A stretch of 54,066 nucleotides of DNA, taken from NCBI GenBank assembly GCA_003021235.1, contig PXQR01000128.1:1-54066 (forward strand), written 5' to 3'. The notes beneath the pieces are model-generated. The model worked only from the letters and a program-made list of their open reading frames with translations, ran no database searches and was not told where the DNA came from. The DNA is from Halobacteriales archaeon QH_6_64_20. Its GTDB lineage: Archaea > Halobacteriota > Halobacteria > Halobacteriales > Halococcaceae. Shown here in pieces: positions 34,803 to 44,314 of the stretch. The translations under genes were made by a program, and so were the position numbers. Within the stretch, counting starts at the first letter, position 1; each line of letters opens with the position of its first letter.

Positions 34803-35945
34803 ATGGTAGATACGACACCAGTGGTCGTCGAGGCGCTTCGCACTCCGCAGGGCAAGAACGGCGGCGTCTACGAGGACGTCAGATCCGAAGACCTGGTAAT
34901 CCCGCTTGTCAACGAGACCCTCACTGGAACCGGCCTGTCAGGCGCGGAGGTGGACGACTTCATGCTGGGGTGTGCCCAGCAGCGCGACGAACAGGACAAC
35001 AACGTCGCCCGCATCGTCTCGTTGCTGTCGGATCTCGGCGAGTCGGTCCCGGGAACGACGATCAACCGGTGGTGTGCCTCTTCGGCGCAGGCGATCACGA
35101 GCGCCGCCAACGCGATCCAGGTCGGCCAGCGCGACGCGATCCTCGCCGGGGGGGTCGAGAGCATGACCCGCGTTCCGTTCCCCGATGCCGGCGCGGATAC
35201 GATCCATCCCCGGATCTCCGAGGTCTATGACCAGGATCGATTGCGGATGGGCATGACCGCCGAAACCGTCGCTGAAAACTACGACATCAGCAGGGAAGCC
35301 CAGGACGAGTTCGCCGTTCGCAGTCACGAGCGCGCCGCAGAGGCCACCGATTCGGGCCGGTTCGACGACGAGATCGTCCCGATCGATACCCCTGATGGCA
35401 CCGTCGAGGAGGACGAAGGCATCCGCCGGGACACCTCCGTCGAGGCGCTCGCCGACCTTCCCACGGTATTCAAAGACGACGGAACGGTGACTCCGGGCAA
35501 CGCCTCCCAGATCTCCGACGGGGCATCGATGACTCTACTGACCAGTCGCGAGTTCGCCGACGAGCACGGTCTAGAAGTCTTAGCCGAAGTCGGAAACCAC
35601 AATGTCGCGGGCGTCGACCCGCGCGAGATGGGTATCGGCCCGATTCCGGCGGTAGAGGGTCTGCTAGAGCGTGCGAACAGGAATATCGACGAGTACGACT
35701 TGGTCGACCTGAACGAGGCCTTCGCGAGCCAGTGTCTGTACTGCCAGCAACAACTGGGCGTCGACGACGGCAGATACAACGTCAACGGCGGTGCGATCGC
35801 GATCGGCCACCCGCTCGGCGCGACCGGCGCGCGCATTCCCGTCACCCTGATTCACGAAATGGGAAAACGCGACGCCGAGCGCGGGATCGCCACCGAGTGC
35901 GTTGGCTTCGGCCAGGGCGCGGCCATCGAGTTCTCACGGCCGTAA
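34803..35945 (+). CDS. Acetyl-CoA C-acyltransferase (thiolase)
   Basis: The 380-residue classical thiolase has all elements: the nucleophile Cys91 in INRWCASSAQAITSA, GGVESMTRVPFP, LNEAFASQ, the His in GGAIAIGHPLGATGAR, and the final catalytic Cys in ATECVGFGQGAAIEF. The CVGFGQG sequence differs from the common CIGGGMG but keeps the Cys. It could serve beta-oxidation or ketothiolase reactions. It is divergent from the SCP-x-like thiolase/DUF35 pair. Confidence 0.93.
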   Translation: MVDTTPVVVEALRTPQGKNGGVYEDVRSEDLVIPLVNETLTGTGLSGAEVDDFMLGCAQQRDEQDNNVARIVSLLSDLGESVPGTTINRWCASSAQAITSAANAIQVGQRDAILAGGVESMTRVPFPDAGADTIHPRISEVYDQDRLRMGMTAETVAENYDISREAQDEFAVRSHERAAEATDSGRFDDEIVPIDTPDGTVEEDEGIRRDTSVEALADLPTVFKDDGTVTPGNASQISDGASMTLLTSREFADEHGLEVLAEVGNHNVAGVDPREMGIGPIPAVEGLLERANRNIDEYDLVDLNEAFASQCLYCQQQLGVDDGRYNVNGGAIAIGHPLGATGARIPVTLIHEMGKRDAERGIATECVGFGQGAAIEFSRP

Positions 35946-36158
35946 CGCTCGCTCGACCCACACGAGCTACTTTTCCGGTCGGACGTCGACCGACGGCACC
36001 CATACGAGGCGGGCGCGTGGCCGGCAAGAGCCATCGCCGCTGTACCGGGAGCGTTCCGATCCGACGATCGTTCGTCACCTCCGTGCTCGCCGTCGCGTTC
36101 GATACACGCGCCGAGCATGCCAGAAGGGTAATACGGACGGCTTACACAGCCACGTGTC

Positions 36159-37410
36159 ATGCAACTGCTTCAACTGCTCGTCCCGACCGACCAACTCGTC
36201 CCGGTGACCGGCGCATTGGACGACATGGGTGGCGGTCATCACCGACGGCGACGCCGCCACCGACGCCGACCTCGGGCTCGAGGAACTCGACGACCGATAC
36301 GTCGAGGGTCCCGATGAGGGTCCCGGGCTCGACTACCGGAGCCTGCGCTAGCGCGCGGAAGACCTCACGCCCGGCCGGCGGACGTATATCGCCTTCGCCG
36401 CGCTCAGCGCGATCGTCGCGGTCGCCGGTCTCCTGTTGAGTTCGGCGACCGTCGTCGTGGCGATGGTGATCGCGCCCTTCGCCGGCTCGTCGCTGTCGGC
36501 GGCGGTCGGAGTAGTCATCAACGATCGCGAGATGGCTGTCAGCAGTATCGTATCACAGCTGCTCGATCTCGGCGTTGCCCTTCTCAGCGCGGTCGGAGTG
36601 AGCCTCGCCGTCAGGCAGAGTTCGTTCGTTCCGCCGTCGCTCGTTATCACCCGACTCGACCAGGTGGCGGCCTTTATTACGCCGAGCCTGCTCGCGCTCG
36701 CGATCGCGGTCGCCGCCGGCGCGGTCGGTGCCCTCGCGCTCGCGACCGATCTGCCCACGGCGATCACCGGCATCGCGGTCGCGGCGGCGATCGTCCCGGC
36801 CGCCGGCGCGGCCGGCGTCGGTCTCGTCTGGGGCGAACCGCTCGTCGTCATCGGTGCGATCGTTCTGCTCGTCATGAATATCGTCGCGATCAATCTCACC
36901 GCTTACATCGGGTTGATCGCGCTCGGCTATCGCTCCTCGATCATCGAGGACGCCCGCGAGCAACTCACGCTCAGCGCGCGAACCGGCGTGTACGCGGTTG
37001 CGACCATCGTGTTCGTGCTCGCGTTCGCGCTTGCGGTCTTCGGGACCTATCAGTTCCTTACCTTCGAGCAGTCGGTCAACGAGAAAGTCCAGACCACGCT
37101 CGACGACGATACCTACCAAGCGCTCGAACTCATGGGCGTCAGTACCTCCTACACCGGCGACGTGTTCAATATCGGCGGCGACTCCTCGGTGACGGTGACG
37201 GTCGGACGTACCTCCGAGAGCGACTACCCGATGTTACCGACGGTCCTGCAGGATCGTATCAGCGAAGCGACCAACCGGCCGGTCACGGTTCAGGTGCGCT
37301 TCGTCGACTACGAGCAGGCACAGGCTAGTAGCTCGTCCTCGCGCGTTTCGGCCGCCCCGACCGACGCTTCGGTGACTCGGCGTTCGGGCACGGCACCGGG
37401 TGTCGTGTAG
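36159..37410 (+). pseudogene. DUF389 membrane protein gene, disrupted
   Basis: This is a TIGR00341/DUF389-type gene. It starts MQLLQLLVPTDQLVPVTGAL at 36159 in one frame, then switches near 36228 to a second frame (VAVITDGDAATDADLGLEEL). That frame meets a TAG at 36349-36351 and continues open with RAEDLTPGRRTYIAFAALSA through six or so hydrophobic helices to 37410. The N-terminal cytoplasmic domain is thus shortened, frameshifted and stopped. Only an alternative TTG start at 36436 could give the membrane part (324 residues). The family's function is uncharacterised. Confidence 0.65.
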
Positions 37411-37573
37411 CCCCATCGTCCTTCGCCGTCTCCGACCTCCCGTTTGCCTTTCCGTTTCGGTTTCCCTTCCGGTCGTCGTGGGCCGTACACGACGTCGAAC
37501 CGGTTCGAGCGTCCTCGAACGGCTTCGGACCCGTGCCCGTCAGTGAGGAACTGCGTCCGTCGGTCGTATTCGG

Positions 37574-38569
37574 TTACCGACGCGAGGCGAGCCGATAGAG
37601 CCCGAAGACGGTCACGCCCACCACCGCGCCGTACCACAGCGTTCCGACGCGAATCACGAGCGTCGCGGCCGCGGCGACCGCACTCGAAAACCCGAGCGCG
37701 AGCAACGTCCCGACCATGCTCGCCTCCGTCGCTGCGAGCCCTCCAGGCAGGAGGCTCACCGCGCCGACGACCGACCCCAGTCCGAAGACGAACAGCCCCT
37801 CGACGACGCTCGCCGCGCTCGCGAGGCTGTCGAGTACGAGCCAGAGGGCAGCTCCCTCTAACCCCCACGCGAGCAGGCTGATCGCCGTCGCCACGGCGAG
37901 GGGACGCGGCCGAAAGAGCGCGTACGAGCCCTCGTAAAACGACTCGATCGCCCCGGCGTGCTCGCCGATCACGGGAAGCGCCCGCGATCGCTCGATCAGC
38001 GCGAGGCAGGCGCGTCGCCACTGGAGCAGGGCCAATCCGCCAAGAAAGGCGAGGGCGACGGCCGCGAGCAACGCGGCCGACCGATCGTAGACTACGACAC
38101 CGAGGGCGGCCAGGCCCGTGAGCGCGAGCAGGTCGGTGACGCGCTCGGCACCGACGACGGCGGTCGTCGGGCTTACTGGTACGTCCTCCAGATCGCGCAG
38201 GAACCACGCCTTCCAGACTTCGCCGACTTTCCCGGGCGTGACCACGAGCATCAACCCCGAAAAGAAGGCGAGCGCGCTCGATCGGAGGGGGACCTCGATA
38301 CCGAGTTCGCGCAGGTAGTACGCCCACTTCGCGAAGCGGACCAGATAGCCCACGGAGGCGAGGCCGACCACGGCCAACAGGGTATCGAGATCGACCTCGG
38401 CGATCGCCCTCGCGACCCGGCTCGCGTCCCCGAGGAGGAACAGCGCGAGAAAGACCCCAACCGAGAGCACGGCGGTCAGCCAGAGTCCGTGATCACGAAC
38501 CAATCGCCCGCCGCGCCGGAGGTAGCCCCTCGTTCGGCCGGCCCCGCCGGTACGGTCGTGTTCGCTCAT
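37574..38569 (-). CDS. Flippase-like (UPF0104/AglD-type) membrane protein
   Basis: This 331-residue integral membrane protein with about eight helices is of the lysylphosphatidylglycerol synthase/AglD TM-domain family. Signature parts are the TPGKVGEVWKAWFLRD loop, VGAERVTDLLAL and LLPGGLAATEASMVG. Related proteins move or modify polyisoprenoid-linked sugars (AglD adds the last hexose to the haloarchaeal N-glycan, though it has an extra catalytic domain absent here). It is last in an operon with UbiA and PHP genes. A degenerate G/T-rich repeat lies just upstream at 38574-38625. Confidence 0.85.
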   Translation of the reverse strand: MSEHDRTGGAGRTRGYLRRGGRLVRDHGLWLTAVLSVGVFLALFLLGDASRVARAIAEVDLDTLLAVVGLASVGYLVRFAKWAYYLRELGIEVPLRSSALAFFSGLMLVVTPGKVGEVWKAWFLRDLEDVPVSPTTAVVGAERVTDLLALTGLAALGVVVYDRSAALLAAVALAFLGGLALLQWRRACLALIERSRALPVIGEHAGAIESFYEGSYALFRPRPLAVATAISLLAWGLEGAALWLVLDSLASAASVVEGLFVFGLGSVVGAVSLLPGGLAATEASMVGTLLALGFSSAVAAAATLVIRVGTLWYGAVVGVTVFGLYRLASRR

Positions 38570-38682
38570 GGTCGTCGTGACCGCAGTGGTTGTGATCGTG
38601 GTCGCAGTGATCGTAGCCGTCGTGACATCTCAACGCCGTCCGTCGGTGGATGATGTCGTCGGTCCGGTATGGACGTATCGGC

Positions 38683-39423
38683 TCATGCTCGTCGCCGGCG
38701 GAACTGGTGGACTTTCGTCGCGACGTGGCCCGAGAGATACCTTCCACGGCCGAGCGCCCGGGTCTCCCCCGCTCGGATGGCGTTCAGTAGATCGCCGCGG
38801 CACTGGGTGACCGCGCGGCCGACTTCCATCGGGAAGTGTGCGTCGCTACCCCCGGTTTCCGCGAGTCCGTGTCGGGCGGCGAACCGCTCCGACTCGGCGT
38901 TGTATCGCGGTCTGACACATCGTGAATTACGGGTTTCGACGCCGTCGACGGCGTCGGCGATTCCTGCCAGGTCACGGTCGTAGACCTGGCGCAGGCGGTC
39001 GAACGGGTGGGACAACACTGCGACGCCGCCCTGCTCGTGGACGGTTTCGATGACCGTCAGGGGATCTGCCTGCGGGGGTGTCTCCCTGACGTCGAGCGCG
39101 AGCAGATGGCCCTGGGTCGTCGTCACCTCGACGCCGGCGATCACGTCGAGTTCGCTACCCAGCCCTGAGACGGCGTGGCGCACCGCTTCGACACCCTCGG
39201 TGGTGTCGTGGTTCGTAATCGCGATGCCGTCGAGTCCCGCCTCGCTCGCGGCGTGAGCGATCTCCGCAGGGCTCGCTCCCGAACACGGCGAGACGTCGGT
39301 ATGGACCTGGAGGTCGTACCGGCGGATCGGTTCCCCGTCGTCTCCGCCGTTTCCGTCGTTTGCAGTCGTTGTGTCAGCCTCACTCGTATCCGCCTCGCTC
39401 GCCCTCGTATCGATCGTGCTCAC
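38683..39423 (-). CDS. PHP domain phosphoesterase
   Basis: The 246-residue metal-dependent PHP protein has a ~30-residue acidic, Thr-rich N-terminus and then the four motifs: DLQVHTDVSPCSG, ITNHDT, LSHPFDR and GGSDAHF. PHP proteins hydrolyse phosphoesters, and stand-alone forms include histidinol phosphatases and nucleases. It starts at a GTG overlapping the UbiA stop (GTGA), so it is coupled to that gene. In this context it may dephosphorylate a prenyl-linked phosphosugar; this is inference. Confidence 0.85.
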   Translation of the reverse strand: MSTIDTRASEADTSEADTTTANDGNGGDDGEPIRRYDLQVHTDVSPCSGASPAEIAHAASEAGLDGIAITNHDTTEGVEAVRHAVSGLGSELDVIAGVEVTTTQGHLLALDVRETPPQADPLTVIETVHEQGGVAVLSHPFDRLRQVYDRDLAGIADAVDGVETRNSRCVRPRYNAESERFAARHGLAETGGSDAHFPMEVGRAVTQCRGDLLNAIRAGETRALGRGRYLSGHVATKVHQFRRRRA

Positions 39424-40331
39424 GAGAGCACCCCGATGAGCAAGCTTGGTATCCCATACAGCACTGCGATGGCCGTCGCCGCCCAGAGAACGAGATTGAC
39501 CATCGAGGGCCGATCAGTCAGCAGGTACTCCGGTCGGCCGGCGATGTCGGTGGTATGGACGAGGTGGTGATAGCGAAAGAGGCCGAAAAAGGCGAACGGA
39601 AGCGTGAGCATCATCGTCGCGTCCGCCCGGAAGAAGGTATAGAGCGCGTAGGCCATGAGCAACGTCGCCGTCACCACCACGAGTAATTGATCGACGCTTT
39701 CGGTGGTATAGGACCCGAGCGTGCCCCGAGTCCGTTCGGGGTCCGCGGAGGCTCCGAGTTCGTGGCGGCGTTTCCCGAGCGCGAGCACGAGCGCCAGGAG
39801 GAACGTACAGACGATCAGCCACGGGCTCAAGAACACGTCGATGGCGAGGACGCCGGCGATCGCCCGGAGCACGAACCCGACCGCGACGCTGATCACGTCC
39901 GCGAAGAGGACGTGTTTGATGTACGCCGAGTACAGCAGGTTCTGTCCGAGGTAGATAGCTAACACCGCGACGAGCAACGGCCCGACGGCGAGCGCGAGCG
40001 CGAAGCCACAGACGAGCAACGTAGCGGCGAACGCGGCGGCCACAGGAACCGAGACCTGCCCGCTCGCGATCGGACGGTGACGCTTTTCAGGGTGACGGCG
40101 ATCCGCTTCGACGTCGGAGATGTCGTTGATGACATAGGTCGCCCCCGCGACGGCAGTGAAGCCACAGATCGCGAACAACACGGCCGTCCACGCTTCGGGG
40201 TTCAAGAGGTTGCGCGAGAAGGTGATTCCGAGCAGGAGCACGCCCTGTTTGTACCACTGCTGGGGCCGGATCTCGCGGGCCAATCCCGTAAGCGTCGAGA
40301 GCGTCCCGGCAGCGAGCGAGGAGTTCGACAT
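39420..40331 (-). CDS. UbiA-family prenyltransferase, DPPR synthase-like
   Basis: This 303-residue protein with about eight to nine TM helices carries the aspartate-rich motif NDISDVEADRRHPEKRHRPI and IASG, plus RPQQWYKQGVLLLGI at the start. These features are closest to decaprenyl-phosphate phosphoribosyltransferase (DPPR synthase), which puts phosphoribose on a polyprenyl phosphate. The second Asp motif region reads FADVISVAVGFVLRA. It is first of an operon with PHP (phosphatase-like) and flippase-like genes, a set resembling a lipid-linked pentose pathway. UbiA enzymes of other specificity are the alternative. Confidence 0.85.
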   Translation of the reverse strand: MSNSSLAAGTLSTLTGLAREIRPQQWYKQGVLLLGITFSRNLLNPEAWTAVLFAICGFTAVAGATYVINDISDVEADRRHPEKRHRPIASGQVSVPVAAAFAATLLVCGFALALAVGPLLVAVLAIYLGQNLLYSAYIKHVLFADVISVAVGFVLRAIAGVLAIDVFLSPWLIVCTFLLALVLALGKRRHELGASADPERTRGTLGSYTTESVDQLLVVVTATLLMAYALYTFFRADATMMLTLPFAFFGLFRYHHLVHTTDIAGRPEYLLTDRPSMVNLVLWAATAIAVLYGIPSLLIGVLS

Positions 40332-40501
40332 GTCGGCGTGACTCCGAGAACGACAGCTGCGGGCTAAAGTGCTATGGCTTACAGCGCCACGTCGTGTCCC
40401 GTGTCCGCACGTGACGGCGCTCCCCGGCGACGACCCCGCTTCGCCGTCGATCCGCCCGTTTTAGGGCATCCGTCGTCCACCGAGTGACACGAACGACGCA
40501 T

Positions 40502-42205
40502 ATGTCGACCGACGCGACCACCGATCCGACCGCCGAGGAACACGACCCCCGAGACCGACCCGCATCGTCGGCATCGCCGCCCGCTACCGCGCGCCCGTTC
40601 GTCGCCCTCGTTCCCGCGCTCGCCGCCGGGATCGTCGTGTATGTCGCGTACCTGTTCACCCATCCCTATCCCGCGCTCGGCGGCGGCCTGTTTCTCGCGA
40701 TGGCTGAGGCCGTCGCGGCGAACGGCTACGCCCTACCCGCACGGATCGCCGGCTACACTCCTGGAGGGATTCCCTTCGCGTACCCGCCGCTCGCCTTCTA
40801 CCCGCTCGCGTTCCTCCTCAACGCCGGTCTCGATCCGCTGGCGATCACCCGCTTTCTCCCCGGCTTGCTTACGATCTGTGCTCTGATTCCCACCTACGCG
40901 CTGGGTCGACAGCTCTTAGGCTCGGACGCCGAAGCCGGCTTCGCGGCGCTCGTCGTCGCGACCAGTCCTGCGGTGCTCACCTGGCACTTGTCTGCGGGCG
41001 GCGCGGTCCGCACGCTCGCCTTCTTTCTCACGGTCTGTGGGCTCTACGCTGGCTATCGGCTGTTCTGCGACGGCGATCGGCGATGGGTGTTTCCGGCCGC
41101 GATACTGTTCGGACTCGTCGTACTCACTCAACCCGTTGTATCCCGTGCTGTTCGGGTTCAGCCTGCTTTAATTCTACCTCGCTCGCGATCGCTCGCTCCG
41201 CGGCCTCGCGCTCGGCGCGGGCGTCGCCGGCGGGGGCGTAGCGCTCGCCGCGCCGTGGTGGCTCACCGTGGGTGTCCGACACGGATTCGGAGTCTTCGCC
41301 CGAACGGCCGGCTCCCGGCTCGCTATCGGCCAGGGGTTGATCTGGTTTCCGACGAACTTCGCGTATCTGCCCGAAACGCGATTCCTCGCGCTCTGGCACG
41401 TCCTCCTCGTCCTCGGAGCGCTCTACTTCCTCGCACACCGCCGGTACTTCCTCGTAGGCTGGCTCGCCGCAGTGGCGCTTGCCTATCCCGAATCCCGATT
41501 CTTGCTGTTCGTCGGAGCTTTTCCGATCAGTGCGTGGACCGGGGCTCTAACCCCGAGCGTCGCGATCGAGTCGTTACGCTCGCAGTGCTCTCGGTGCTCG
41601 CGCTCTACGGCCTCACGACGGGAGCGCTCTACGCTGCGAACTACGAGCCGATCCCCGAGCGTCCGCTCGATCGCCTGCTCGCCGACCCGCTGCCCGCGTA
41701 CGTCGACGGTGCGGACGTCCGCGCGATGAACTGGGTCGGCCGGAACACACCCACCGATGCGAGGTTTCTGGTCGCCGGCGACGCCGCCGAGTGGTTTCCG
41801 CTGCTCGCGAACCGGACCTCGGTCGCCTCGCCGTGGGGCGCAGAATGGCTCCCGCCGCTGCGGCGCACGGAGCAGATCGAGCAGTACAGAGCGGCCGCCG
41901 AGTGTCGTACCGAAAGCTGTCTCACCGACGTACTCGACCGGACCGCCGTCTCGCCGACGTACCTCTACGTCCCGCGGGAGGGTTCGCGGAGCTGGACCGC
42001 CCGCGATGAACTCTCGAGCGATCAATGGCGCGAACTGGTGGAGCAGTTCGAGCGCTCGAACCGGTATGGAATCGTCTACCGCAATCGGGGTGTGCTGATC
42101 GTCCGGTCGCTCGACCCACCCCAGCCGAACGACCGCTCGTCCGTGAGGTCTGCTCCTGCGCACTCGCTGGGATCGTCTTCGCCCGCTCATCCGACGCGAC
42201 CGCGC
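40502..42205 (+). pseudogene. GT39/ArnT-like membrane glycosyltransferase gene, disrupted
   Basis: The gene starts at 40502 and reads well for ~210 residues with TM helices (AEAVAANGYALPARIAGYTP, ITRFLPGLLTICALIPTYAL). After LTQP near 41135, an apparent one-base insertion shifts it. The true sequence continues in another frame (LYPVLFGFSLL, TAA at 41169-41171, then FGVFARTAGSRLAIGQGLIW) and returns to the first near 41560 (LSVLALYGLTTGALYAANYE, RAMNWVGRNTPTDARFLVAG). Two frameshifts and one stop make it non-functional as given. The first frame runs on to 42325, overlapping brp, so the proper end is also lost. It resembles dolichyl-phosphate-sugar-using GT39/AglB-type enzymes and faces the UbiA operon. 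Confidence 0.68.
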
Positions 42206-43252
42206 TTACCAGATTCCCTGTTTTCGGTCCATCCAGGTGACGACGAGTACGTGTGGCAGTGTCAACACCGCCAGCAGGACAAGATACAGCGCGATCAGTC
42301 CCGAAACGTCGGCGACCGGTGCTAGGAGATAGAGTCCGGCGAAGATCACGAGCGCACCGGCGGTGAGCGGCGCTGCTTCCCGGGCGAACCGGACGAACCC
42401 GCCGACGACCGGGTCGGTTGGCTCCATGCTATCGGTACCGTCGCCGAGCGCGATCACGCGGACGACGTGGCGAAGCGAGTGCCACAGACAGAAGTACAGC
42501 CCGACGGCGAGCACCGGCGGCACGGTGAGGAAGAAGGCCCAGAGAAAGAGCGTCTCGGCGGCGTCGAGTCGCCAGACCCGCTTTCGACCGACGCCTTCCG
42601 CACGCCGGTAGCCGATCACGAGCGCTCCGATCGACAGCGCCGCGAGCCCGCCGCCGAGCGCGAGGCGTACTGATACGGTAAAGACCGGATCGAGAACCGT
42701 GATCGCGCTCGGATCGAACAGCCCCGTTACCGAGCGGGTGATCTCGCGATAGGTCCCCGGAAACGAGAGCAGGGGCACGATCATCGGGAGCCCGCCCCGG
42801 ACGGCGAGACCGAGCGCTCGTTGGGTGCGCGAGCGCAGATGGGTCCGTTCGGGGAGCGCGACGAGGACGTACAGGTCGCCCTGGCCCCAGTGAAACCACG
42901 TCAGCGCGATGAAGAAGGCGAACGACGACGCCGGCGCGAGAAGCCACCCCAGTAAGTACGCGCCGCCGGCGAGAAGGTACAGTACCGCGACGACCGCGAG
43001 CGGGCGGTCGAATCCTCCGTTTCGGTCCTCCGAACCGCCGACGCGCGCCGCCGCGAGGTGATCGACCGCCCCGTGGGGTAAGCCGAGTACGAGCACGCTC
43101 GCGAGAAACGGGACGTACTGTGCCCATCGCGGTATCGCGAATCCGAAGAGGAAGGGGAGCGAAGCGAGTCCGAGCGCGATCCACGCGGGGGCAAACACCG
43201 TCCGTTCGAGCCGGTCTCCCGTGCCGGCGGCGAGCGACGCACCCGCGCTCAC
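42206..43252 (-). CDS. brp: Brp/Blh-type beta-carotene 15,15'-dioxygenase
   Basis: Brp/Blh cleaves beta-carotene to two retinals for rhodopsin. The 348-residue, multi-helix protein has the family motifs SVLVLGLPHGAVDHL (iron-ligand His), FFIALTWFHWGQGD and LYFCLWHSLRHVVRVI, with His residues placed to bind iron. It starts at a GTG overlapping the crtY stop (GTGA), so retinal synthesis genes crtY-brp are coupled. The longer upstream frame is the shadow of crtY. It looks intact, although the opsin gene nearby is not. Confidence 0.9.
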   Translation of the reverse strand: MSAGASLAAGTGDRLERTVFAPAWIALGLASLPFLFGFAIPRWAQYVPFLASVLVLGLPHGAVDHLAAARVGGSEDRNGGFDRPLAVVAVLYLLAGGAYLLGWLLAPASSFAFFIALTWFHWGQGDLYVLVALPERTHLRSRTQRALGLAVRGGLPMIVPLLSFPGTYREITRSVTGLFDPSAITVLDPVFTVSVRLALGGGLAALSIGALVIGYRRAEGVGRKRVWRLDAAETLFLWAFFLTVPPVLAVGLYFCLWHSLRHVVRVIALGDGTDSMEPTDPVVGGFVRFAREAAPLTAGALVIFAGLYLLAPVADVSGLIALYLVLLAVLTLPHVLVVTWMDRKQGIW

Positions 43253-44130
43253 GCGTCCCGCCGCTCCCGTCGGTTCATCTCGTCTCTCCGCTCCGATCCG
43301 CTCGTTTCCTTCGTTCTCGTCGCCCGTTCGGCGTCGTTCGAGCGTTTCGAGGCTCGCGTTCGTCCGATCGGTACCAGTCCCGAGAGACCGTAGGCCGCCC
43401 CGCCCGCCCGAACTCGTGCGAGTACCCAGTGAAAGAGCAACAGTCCCTGCACGACGAGCGCCGTCGTCACGAGGAAGAACGCCGGTTCTTCGATCGGTAA
43501 TCCGAGCACGTCGAGCCCGGTCGTGTGGGCGGGTGAAAGCCGCCAGATCCCGAGCCCGATGGCGATCCGGTCGACGAGGCTCAGATACAGCGTCGGAACG
43601 GCGACCGAGAGCGCGAGCAGGCGGCCGTTGCGCCATAGTACCGGTCCGCCGAGCGCCCACTGGAGCGCCGCGATCGGGGCCGCCCAGACGGCGATCGCCC
43701 CGAGATACAGGCCTTCGGGAACGCCGAGCACCCACACGCCACCCGCCGCGACGGCGAGCCAACCGGCAGTGCCGAGGAGACGGCTCCGAAGACCGACCGC
43801 ACACTCCGGGTCCGGCGTGTAGCCGAGCCAGTGGAACCACAGCCCCGCGAGCACCGGCTGGAGGACGAAGAAGGCGTACTCCTCGATCGGTGCCAGCCAG
43901 ATTCGGGCGAGGATCGTTCCCTCGCCGTAGGTCCAGACGCCCTGAGCGATGAGGTAGTTGTCCCAGGGCGTCGTGTAGACCGTCGCGATCGTCGCCAGGA
44001 GGGTAATGCCGGCGAGCGCTTCCCGCGGACGGGGTACCCGGCCCGAGAAGGCGAGGAGCGCGACCAGCACTGCGATCGGCGGGAGCACGAACAGCAGGTG
44101 AAACGCCGCGTAGGAAAGCGGAGCGCTCAT
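43249..44130 (-). CDS. crtY: Lycopene beta-cyclase (CrtYcd-fused type)
   Basis: The 293-residue membrane protein cyclises lycopene to beta-carotene, the substrate of Brp. The two homologous halves each hold the acidic motif: PWDNYLIAQGVWTYGEG with LAPIEEYAFFVLQ in the first, and LGLPIEEPAFFLVT in the second. This is the fused archaeal form of heterodimeric CrtYc/CrtYd. Seven TM helices and a basic C-terminal tail (KRSNDAERATR) are seen. It starts at MSAPLSYAAF (44130). It forms an operon with brp, on the opposite strand to bat and bop. Confidence 0.93.
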   Translation of the reverse strand: MSAPLSYAAFHLLFVLPPIAVLVALLAFSGRVPRPREALAGITLLATIATVYTTPWDNYLIAQGVWTYGEGTILARIWLAPIEEYAFFVLQPVLAGLWFHWLGYTPDPECAVGLRSRLLGTAGWLAVAAGGVWVLGVPEGLYLGAIAVWAAPIAALQWALGGPVLWRNGRLLALSVAVPTLYLSLVDRIAIGLGIWRLSPAHTTGLDVLGLPIEEPAFFLVTTALVVQGLLLFHWVLARVRAGGAAYGLSGLVPIGRTRASKRSNDAERATRTKETSGSERRDEMNRRERRDA

Positions 44131-44314
44131 TTCGGATCGATCTCGCGAGGTCGCCGGCGGAGGGATAGTTCCCGCGCTTGACGCTTCGGCTCCGATCGAC
44201 GCGTCCCCCGTCCCATACCGATCGTACGCGGAGCGGGCGACTAATGGCGGTGTCGCTTCAAGCCTCGACCTCATCCGGCGGTAGGGGTATGTAGGTCCCG
44301 CTCGTACCGGCTGT

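Noticed and set aside
38493-38747. His/Cys-rich metal-binding peptide (minus strand)
   Set aside because: The HDH-type string comes from a G/T-rich repeat and lies in a frame that is not protein-like on either side, overlapping the flippase start.
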